A stretch of 64,000 bases of DNA from Paraburkholderia saeva (GTDB taxonomy: Bacteria > Pseudomonadota > Gammaproteobacteria > Burkholderiales > Burkholderiaceae), in NCBI RefSeq assembly GCF_907164555.1, contig NZ_CAJQZC010000001.1:124001-188000 (forward strand), given 5' to 3'. Both the position numbers and the translations under genes were made by a program. Of the stretch, positions 58,491 to 64,000 are shown piece after piece. The notes under the pieces were generated by a model that was not told the DNA's origin, did not search any database, and worked only from the letters and a program-made list of their open reading frames with translations. The number at the start of each line of letters is the position of its first letter. Within the stretch, counting starts at the first letter, position 1.

Positions 58491-58529
58491 TTGGCGAATT
58501 GGCCCCATAGGTGTATAACAGAAACCTAT
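58491..58529 (+). promoter_or_regulatory. oxyR promoter with overlapping OxyR-type dyad
   Basis: A near-consensus promoter: TTGGCG (58491-58496), a 17-bp spacer and TATAAC (58514-58519). The -10 box lies inside a perfect dyad ATAGGT-N11-ACCTAT (58507-58529) that matches the ATAG...CTAT core of OxyR half-sites and the LysR T-N11-A rule. The geometry predicts autorepression. Confidence 0.7.
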
Positions 58530-58556
58530 CGAATCCTTCGCCCTGATTGGTCCCCA

Positions 58557-59516
58557 ATGACGCTCACCGAACTGAAATACATCGTCGCGGTTGCTCGCGA
58601 ACGGCACTTCGGCCGGGCGGCCGAAGCGTGTTTCGTCAGCCAGCCGACGCTGTCGGTGGCGATCAAGAAGCTCGAAGACGAGTTGAACGTGCAGATTTTC
58701 GAGCGCGGGACGAGCGAAGTCAGCGTGACGCCCGTCGGCGAGCAGATCGTCTCGCAGGCGCAGCGCGTGCTGGAGCAGACGCTCGCCATCAAGGAAATCG
58801 CCAAGCAGGGCAAGGATCCACTCGTCGGGCCGCTGCGTCTGGGCGTGATCTACACGATCGGGCCGTATCTGCTGCCAACGCTCGTCAAGCAGATGATCCG
58901 GCGCGTCCCGCAGATGCCGCTGATGCTGCAGGAGAACTACACGCTCAAGCTGATCGAACTGCTCAAGCAGGGCGAGATCGATGTCGCGATCATGGCGCTG
59001 CCGTTCCCGGAAACCGGCCTGATGCTGCGTCCGCTGTACGACGAACCGTTCGTCGTCGCGCTGCCGTCGGGCCACGCGTGGGAAACGCGCGCGAAAATCG
59101 ATCCGGACGACCTGAAGCAGGAAACGATGTTGCTGCTCGGCAGCGGCCACTGCTTTCGCGATCACGTGCTTGGCGTGTGTCCGGAACTGATGCGCTTTTC
59201 GCAGAACGCCGACGGCATCCAGAAGACGTTTGAGGGTTCCTCGCTCGAGACGATCCGCCATATGGTCGCAAGCGGTGTCGGCATCACCGTGCTGCCGCGC
59301 ATGTCGGTGACCGAGGTGAAACCGCACGCGGGCGGCGCAGACTCCGGCTTGCTCAGCTACGTGCATTTCGACGAGCCGGTGCCCGATCGCCGCGTCGTGC
59401 TGGCGTGGCGCAAGAGCTTCACGCGGATGCCCGCCATCGAAGCCATCTGCGACGCCATCAACGCCTGCGATCTGGCCGGCGTGAGCAAGCTCGATCTGCC
59501 TGCGGCCGTCAATTAA
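58557..59516 (+). CDS. oxyR: Hydrogen peroxide-responsive LysR regulator OxyR
   Basis: A 319-residue OxyR. The N-terminal HTH is AAEACFVSQPTLSVAIKKLE. The two redox cysteines fall at positions 199 and 208 (SGHCFRDHVLGVCPE), exactly the E. coli numbering, so the peroxide switch is intact. It turns on catalase and other peroxide defence genes after a disulfide forms. The ATG at 58557 is 157 bp after recG; catalase and dps follow downstream. In Pseudomonas oxyR and recG are also neighbours. Confidence 0.95.
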   Translation: MTLTELKYIVAVARERHFGRAAEACFVSQPTLSVAIKKLEDELNVQIFERGTSEVSVTPVGEQIVSQAQRVLEQTLAIKEIAKQGKDPLVGPLRLGVIYTIGPYLLPTLVKQMIRRVPQMPLMLQENYTLKLIELLKQGEIDVAIMALPFPETGLMLRPLYDEPFVVALPSGHAWETRAKIDPDDLKQETMLLLGSGHCFRDHVLGVCPELMRFSQNADGIQKTFEGSSLETIRHMVASGVGITVLPRMSVTEVKPHAGGADSGLLSYVHFDEPVPDRRVVLAWRKSFTRMPAIEAICDAINACDLAGVSKLDLPAAVN

Positions 59517-59626
59517 CACGCGTTAGCCCCAACCGTTGTACCTGGCCGCCGGCATCGCGCCGCGCGGCCACAAGAAGCCCTTTTCGGATCCAGGGCTCTG
59601 GCTATAGAATAGATAAATTTAATCAA

Positions 59627-59656
59627 ATTCGTTAATTCGATAGCATTCGTTATAGT
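59627..59656 (+). promoter_or_regulatory. Catalase-region promoter with ATTCGWTA repeats
   Basis: Three related octamers stand in tandem: ATTCGTTA (59627-59634), ATTCGATA (59635-59642) and ATTCGTTA (59645-59652). The third overlaps a -10-like TATAGT (59651-59656). The -35 (TTCGTT, 59628-59633) is poor, as in activated promoters. The region from about 59600 is strikingly AT-rich. A clean double OxyR site is not visible here. Confidence 0.5.
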
Positions 59657-59696
59657 TTCCTCCATGGATCGTCCGATCCGACACAAGGAGGAACCG

Positions 59697-59816
59697 ATGA
59701 ATCAAGCCCATTCCCCGCTCGCCCAGCAGACCACGACGCGCCCGGTCCAGAGCCTGGTCACGACGCTGCGCACCGTGGCGTTCGCACTCCTTGTTGATCG
59801 CGCGATTTCGGCCTGA
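59697..59816 (+). CDS. 39-codon small ORF upstream of catalase
   Basis: ATG at 59697 with a near-perfect AAGGAGG ribosome site six bases before it, then 39 codons and a TGA at 59814-59816. The product begins [11 protein letters not shown] and has the hydrophobic stretch TVAFALLV near its end. It lies between the catalase promoter and the catalase gene, 67 bp before its ATG. It may be a leader peptide or a small protein. I know no family for it. The ribosome site is stronger than that of the catalase itself. Confidence 0.55.
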   Translation: MNQAHSPLAQQTTTRPVQSLVTTLRTVAFALLVDRAISA

Positions 59817-59883
59817 CGCTCGCGCCGCCGGGATCGCCATATCGCATCACGCTCAATTCCCAATAAAAGCCAGGAGTAAAAGG

Positions 59884-61344
59884 ATGTCTGAACGCAAACT
59901 CACCACCGCCGCCGGTGCGCCCGTCGCCGACAACCAGAATTCGATGACCGCAGGCTCGCGCGGCCCGGTCGCCCTGCAGGACGTCTGGCTGATCGAGAAG
60001 CTCGCGCACTTTGACCGCGAGGTGATTCCGGAGCGACGCGTCCATGCAAAAGGGTCCGGCGCGTTCGGCACGTTGAAGATCACGCACGACATCTCACGCT
60101 TCACGAAAGCAAAAGTGTTTGCGCAGGTCGGCAAGGAAACACCGCTCTTCATGCGTTTTTCGACCGTCGCCGGTGAGCGCGGCGCCGCCGACGCCGAGCG
60201 CGACGTGCGCGGTTTCGCCATCAAGTTCTACACGGAAGAGGGCAACTGGGACGTGGTCGGCAACAACACGCCGGTGTTCTTCATTCGCGATCCGCTGAAG
60301 TTTTCCGATTTCATCCACACGCAAAAGCGCGATCCGTACACGAACACGCGCAGCAACGTCGCGGCGTGGGACTTCTGGTCGCGGCATCCGGAATCGCTGC
60401 ATCAGGTGACGATCCTGATGAGCGATCGCGGCATTCCGCAGAACTACCGGACGATGCACGGCTTCGGCTCGCACACGTACTCGTTCATCAACGGGAACAG
60501 CGAGCGCTTCTGGGTGAAGTTCCACTTCAAGTCGATGCAGGGCATCGAAAACTACACCGACGCCGAAGCTGCGCAGGTGATCGCCGTCGATCGTGAAAGC
60601 GCACAGCGCGATCTCGTCGCGAACCTCGATAGCGGGAATTTTCCGAAGTGGCGATTCAGCATCCAGGTGATGCCGGAAGCCGATGCGACGACGTATCGCT
60701 ACAACCCGTTCGACATCACGAAAGTGTGGCCGCACAACGACTATCCGTTGATCGACGTCGGCATCCTTGAATTGAACCGTAACGCCGCCAACTACTTTGT
60801 GGACGTCGAACAGGCCGCATTTTCGCCGGCAAACGTCGTGCCGGGCATCGGGTTTTCGCCAGACCGTCTGTTGCAGGGACGTCTCTTTTCATACGGCGAC
60901 ACGCAACGTTACCGGCTGGGTGTGAACCACCACCAGATTCCGGTGAATGCATCGCGCGTCGCGTCGCCGCATTCGTTCCATCGCGACGGCGGCATGCGCA
61001 CCGACAGCAACCTGGGCAGCGCGGTGAACTACGAGCCGAACCGCTTCGGCGACTTCGCGGAAGACAGCAACGCTGCGGAACCGCCACTCGCCGCCGGTAA
61101 CGTCGATCGTTACGACCATCGCGACGACGAGGACTACTACAGCCAGCCGGCCGCGCTGTTCCGGATTTTCGATGCGGCGCAGCGCGAGCGGCTGTTCGGC
61201 AACATCGCGCGGCACATCGACGGTGTGCCGCCCGAAATCGTCGCGCGTCAGATCGAGCATTTCCGGCGCATCGATCCGGCGTATGCCGAAGGTGTCAGCG
61301 CGGCGTTGCACAGCTTGCGAAGCGGGACGCACGGCGGTAGTTGA
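59884..61344 (+). CDS. Monofunctional heme catalase (small subunit type)
   Basis: A 486-residue catalase of the small-subunit, clade 3 type. The distal histidine is in [14 protein letters not shown], the distal Asn in [13 protein letters not shown], and the proximal Tyr in [14 protein letters not shown]. It breaks down hydrogen peroxide in the cytosol. The ATG at 59884 has a CAGGAG site further upstream (about 59869). It lies between oxyR and dps. In B. pseudomallei the equivalent place is occupied by katG, so this is a different catalase type in the same locus (comparison from memory). Confidence 0.94.
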   Translation: MSERKLTTAAGAPVADNQNSMTAGSRGPVALQDVWLIEKLAHFDREVIPERRVHAKGSGAFGTLKITHDISRFTKAKVFAQVGKETPLFMRFSTVAGERGAADAERDVRGFAIKFYTEEGNWDVVGNNTPVFFIRDPLKFSDFIHTQKRDPYTNTRSNVAAWDFWSRHPESLHQVTILMSDRGIPQNYRTMHGFGSHTYSFINGNSERFWVKFHFKSMQGIENYTDAEAAQVIAVDRESAQRDLVANLDSGNFPKWRFSIQVMPEADATTYRYNPFDITKVWPHNDYPLIDVGILELNRNAANYFVDVEQAAFSPANVVPGIGFSPDRLLQGRLFSYGDTQRYRLGVNHHQIPVNASRVASPHSFHRDGGMRTDSNLGSAVNYEPNRFGDFAEDSNAAEPPLAAGNVDRYDHRDDEDYYSQPAALFRIFDAAQRERLFGNIARHIDGVPPEIVARQIEHFRRIDPAYAEGVSAALHSLRSGTHGGS

Positions 61345-61407
61345 AGTCAGGTGGTATGGCGGCGCGCATCGGCGCACCGTCTGGTTTTGAATCGAAGGAG
61401 AAGGATC

Positions 61408-61590
61408 ATGAACCGGACAGGGCAGCATGCAATGAACCGTACGAGCGGAGTCCGCGCAACGGGCGGCGCGCGCCATGTCGCGCAGGCGCATGGTGCGACG
61501 GTCGCGCGAAAAATGGTGGGATTCGCGATCGTCACGAGCGGCCTCGCGGTGATCGCCGCGCAGGCGCTGCAGCACGCTTTCGGCCGCTGA
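61408..61590 (+). CDS. 60-aa small membrane protein between catalase and dps
   Basis: A 60-residue protein with a ribosome site GAAGGAGAAGG and the ATG at 61408. The first 35 residues are polar and rich in Arg, His and Gly; the rest is one hydrophobic helix ([19 protein letters not shown]). It lies 63 bp after the catalase and is probably in the same transcript. No family recognised. The membrane helix and good ribosome site make it a likely real gene. Confidence 0.6.
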   Translation: MNRTGQHAMNRTSGVRATGGARHVAQAHGATVARKMVGFAIVTSGLAVIAAQALQHAFGR

Positions 61591-61727
61591 CAGGCGAGGG
61601 CGCGACAGTTCGCCAGCGCGCGCGTGCGGGGTGGTCCAGGCTACACTGTCGGGCATCCCGCGTTCGGGTTCGCTCATTCAATCCCGAACCCGCCGACCGG
61701 TTCGTATCACTCTTAAAAGGAGTCATC

Positions 61728-62216
61728 ATGGCCAGGAAAGAAGCAGTTCAGCACGTCAATATCGGTATCAGCGACAAGGACCGCAAAAAGATCGCGGAAG
61801 GGCTCTCGCGTCTGCTCGCGGATACGTACACGCTGTACCTGAAGACCCACAACTTCCACTGGAACGTGACGGGTCCGATGTTCAACACGCTGCACCTGAT
61901 GTTCGAGACGCAATACACCGAACTCGCGATGGCAGTCGACCTCATCGCAGAACGTATTCGCGCGCTGGGCGTGCATGCGCCGGGCAGCTACAAGGAATTC
62001 GCGAAGCTCTCGTCGATTCCGGAAGCCGACGGTGTGCCGGCTGCCGAAGACATGATTCGCCAGCTCGTTGAAGGTCAGGAAGCTGTTGTGCGCACGGCGC
62101 GCGAAATCTTCCCGTCGACGGAAGCAGCGCACGACGAACCGACCGCCGATCTGCTGACGCAGCGTATGCAGACGCACGAAAAGACCGCGTGGATGCTGCG
62201 TTCGATGCTGGCCTGA
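61728..62216 (+). CDS. dps: DNA protection during starvation protein Dps
   Basis: A 162-residue ferritin-like Dps. The ferroxidase centre is in [20 protein letters not shown] and the helix [16 protein letters not shown]. It forms a 12-subunit shell that oxidises iron with peroxide and binds DNA. The ATG at 61728 has AAAAGGAG upstream. It completes the peroxide block oxyR-catalase-dps; the katG-dps linkage is known in Burkholderia. Confidence 0.95.
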   Translation: MARKEAVQHVNIGISDKDRKKIAEGLSRLLADTYTLYLKTHNFHWNVTGPMFNTLHLMFETQYTELAMAVDLIAERIRALGVHAPGSYKEFAKLSSIPEADGVPAAEDMIRQLVEGQEAVVRTAREIFPSTEAAHDEPTADLLTQRMQTHEKTAWMLRSMLA

Positions 62217-62261
62217 TCGTGCCGCAGTAGTATCCGGCGCTACGCCGGGAAAGCAGAACCG

Positions 62262-62298
62262 AACGGCCTGCCCGGTTGGCGCCTGGCAGGCCGTTTTT
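62262..62298 (+). terminator. Terminator after dps
   Basis: AACGGCCTGCC (62262-62272) pairs with GGCAGGCCGTT (62285-62295), ending in TTTTT. It separates dps from ubiA. Confidence 0.85.
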
Positions 62299-62445
62299 AC
62301 GTGTGTCCGCGACCCGGCCAATTTTTCTGACTGGGTACAAACGGCTGCCCTGCTGCGGGGATTGGCGAAACACGTGCGTGCAGCGTTGCGGCCGACGTTT
62401 GCCGGGCTGCTCTAGAATGTCGGAATTGCTCTCATCCGCCTTCCC

Positions 62446-63309
62446 ATGTTTGCCCGACTTCCGCTCTATCTCCGCCTTGTCCGCATGGACAAGCCCATCG
62501 GCAGTCTGCTGCTGCTGTGGCCGACGCTCAACGCCCTGTGGATCGCGTCGGACGGTCATCCGTCGTTTTCGCTGCTCGTCATTTTTGTGGTCGGCACGAT
62601 CCTGATGCGCTCGGCGGGCTGCGCGATCAACGATTACGCCGACCGCGATTTCGACCGCTACGTGAAGCGCACCGAAAACCGGCCGATCACGTCAGGCAGG
62701 ATCCAGGCGTGGGAGGCCGTGGCGCTCGCCGCCGGGCTTTCGCTGATCGCGTTTCTGCTGATCCTGCCGCTCAACACGCTGACGAAGGAACTCTCGGTGG
62801 CGGCGCTTTTTGTCGCGGGTTCGTATCCGTTCACAAAGCGGTTCTTCGCCATTCCGCAGGCCTACCTCGGGATCGCGTTCGGTTTTGGCATTCCGATGGC
62901 CTTCGCTGCAATCCAGAACCAGGTGCCGGTGCTCGCGTGGGTCATGCTGCTTGCCAACGTGTTCTGGTCGGTCGCGTACGACACCGAATACGCAATGGTC
63001 GATCGCGACGACGACATCAAGATCGGCATCCGTACTTCTGCGCTCACCTTTGGCCGCTTCGACGTGCTCGCGATCATGCTCTGCTACGCGATGACGCTTG
63101 GCATCTACGTCGGCATTGGCATCGTGCTGGGATTCGGCGCGTCGTACTGGCTCGGCTGGGCAGCGGCGGCAGGATGCGCGATCTATCACTACACGCTCAT
63201 CCGTAACCGCGAGCGGATGGCGTGCTTTGCGGCGTTTCGCCATAACAACTGGCTGGGCGGCGCACTCTTCGCGGGTATCGCCGCGCACTACGCCGCTGGC
63301 GCGTTCTGA
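62446..63309 (+). CDS. ubiA: 4-hydroxybenzoate octaprenyltransferase
   Basis: A 287-residue membrane prenyltransferase, the first committed step of ubiquinone synthesis. The first Asp-rich motif is [20 protein letters not shown] (about 64-83), and the second [20 protein letters not shown] (about 183-202). About eight helices are present. A -10-like TAGAAT is at 62413-62418. The start ATG is at 62446. Confidence 0.95.
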   Translation: MFARLPLYLRLVRMDKPIGSLLLLWPTLNALWIASDGHPSFSLLVIFVVGTILMRSAGCAINDYADRDFDRYVKRTENRPITSGRIQAWEAVALAAGLSLIAFLLILPLNTLTKELSVAALFVAGSYPFTKRFFAIPQAYLGIAFGFGIPMAFAAIQNQVPVLAWVMLLANVFWSVAYDTEYAMVDRDDDIKIGIRTSALTFGRFDVLAIMLCYAMTLGIYVGIGIVLGFGASYWLGWAAAAGCAIYHYTLIRNRERMACFAAFRHNNWLGGALFAGIAAHYAAGAF

Positions 63310-63429
63310 AGCCGCATCTGTAGCGGGTAGCCAGCGGCGCTGATCACGGTTGCCGCCAGCACGGCCGCCACATCACGCGATGACCGGAACCGGGTGCCCG
63401 CCAACCGTCGCCCGGGACACAACCGCCCG

Positions 63430-64000
63430 TTACTGCTTCCCGAATTCCTCGCCCATCGCTTTGGCGCGTGCGTCCGCGGCCAGCGCGCCGCGCACGATCG
63501 CATCCTTCACACCCGATGCATCGAACGATGCAAGCGCCGCCGCTGTCGTGCCGCCTTTGGACGTCACACGCTCGCGCAGCACGCCAGGCGGCTCGTCGGA
63601 CTGCGCCGCCAGTTGCGCGGCGCCCGTGAACGTCGCAACGGCCAGTGCGCGCCCCTGTGCAGCGTCCATGCCGAGCTGGCGCGCGGCTTCTTCCAGCGCT
63701 TCGATGAAATAGAACACGTACGCCGGGCCGCTTCCTGAAATGGCGGTGACGGCGTCGATCTTCGCTTCGTCGTCGAACCATACGGTGCTGCTCACAGCCC
63801 CGAGGACCTGAGTGGCCAGCGTGCGACCCGCTTCGTCGACGCCTGCCGTTGCGAACAGGCCTGTCGCCCCCATGCCGATCAACGCCGGCGTATTCGGCAT
63901 CGTGCGCACGACCCGTGCATGGCCGTCCAGCCAGCGCGACAGATCGTCGGCACGAATGCCCGCGGCAATGCTGATGACGAGCTGCTCCGCCTTGAGAAAC
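63430..64000 (-). CDS. proC: Pyrroline-5-carboxylate reductase, N-terminal part cut by window edge
   Basis: The last 190 codons are visible, with the start beyond the window. The segment LVISIAAGIRADDLSRWL, then VVRTMPNTPALIGMGATGLF and the C-terminal signature ISGSGPAYVFYFIEALEEAA and TSKGGTTAAAL identify ProC. It reduces P5C to proline with NAD(P)H. It is convergent with ubiA; 120 bp separate the ends. Confidence 0.95.
   Translation of the reverse strand, partial: FLKAEQLVISIAAGIRADDLSRWLDGHARVVRTMPNTPALIGMGATGLFATAGVDEAGRTLATQVLGAVSSTVWFDDEAKIDAVTAISGSGPAYVFYFIEALEEAARQLGMDAAQGRALAVATFTGAAQLAAQSDEPPGVLRERVTSKGGTTAAALASFDASGVKDAIVRGALAADARAKAMGEEFGKQ

Noticed and set aside
58344..59519. 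391-codon minus-strand open frame opposite oxyR
   Set aside because: Antisense of oxyR, which has an intact HTH and redox cysteines; composition of the shadow is not protein-like.

Overview
The window is about 64 kb of GC-rich, densely coded chromosome. It looks like the main chromosome of a Burkholderiaceae bacterium (Burkholderia, Paraburkholderia or Caballeronia type). The grounds are the gene blocks (purB; gdhA-gltIJKL; rplM-rpsI-erpA; ruvC-ruvA-ruvB; dusB-fis-purH; queA-tgt-yajC-secDF; recG-oxyR; ubiA-proC), the codon use and the protein sequences. It is core genome: I see no insertion sequence, prophage, integrase, CRISPR array, tRNA or rRNA gene. The one certain structural RNA is RNase P RNA (9966-10379).

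Layout. 1-6.7 kb: 5' part of purB, a HypT-like LysR regulator, glutamate dehydrogenase, and the glutamate/aspartate ABC transporter gltI-J-K-L, together a glutamate uptake and catabolism block. 6.7-10.4 kb: a YafJ-type amidotransferase divergent from pyrC, a DUF3025 protein, and rnpB. 10.4-13.1 kb: an OsmC-like protein, a predicted short RNA with an anti-Shine-Dalgarno loop (about 11231-11319), rplM-rpsI and erpA. 13-20.8 kb: anmK, tyrS, dtd, a histidine phosphatase, an MpaB-like oxygenase, ruvCAB and a small KTSC-like gene. 20.9-27.4 kb: dusB-fis-purH, a UbiH-type hydroxylase, pepP and a GST. 27.4-32.6 kb: a TctDE-like two-component system divergent from a NitT/TauT-type ABC transporter. 32.6-40.7 kb: a membrane-anchored GltB-like FMN/Fe-S protein, mnmA, a NUDIX hydrolase, the three-gene proton-translocating transhydrogenase, and a VOC protein/YafY regulator pair. 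40.8-48.5 kb: an RlmL-like methyltransferase, a pqi operon with PqiA encoded by two genes, cytochrome b561 and two YceI proteins. 48.5-56 kb: an MHS-family transporter and the queA-tgt-yajC-secD-secF cluster. 56-62.3 kb: recG and a peroxide-defence block (oxyR, a 39-codon ORF, a monofunctional catalase, a 60-aa membrane peptide, dps). 62.4-64 kb: ubiA and the 3' part of proC.

The most interesting signal is the intergenic transcription unit before rplM. It has a near-consensus sigma-70 promoter (TTGCGT, 17 bp, TATAAT), about 90 nt of RNA with no ORF, a 6-bp hairpin whose 9-nt loop is UCCUCCUUU (the 16S anti-Shine-Dalgarno sequence), and an intrinsic terminator. Other notable signals are an OxyR-type dyad lying on the -10 box of the oxyR promoter, an 11-bp perfect dyad before the VOC-YafY pair, a 7-9-7 dyad before gdhA, an intra-operon terminator between gltI and gltJ, and two overlooked small genes around the catalase. 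All assignments come from reading the sequence and from memory of the families; no database search was run.
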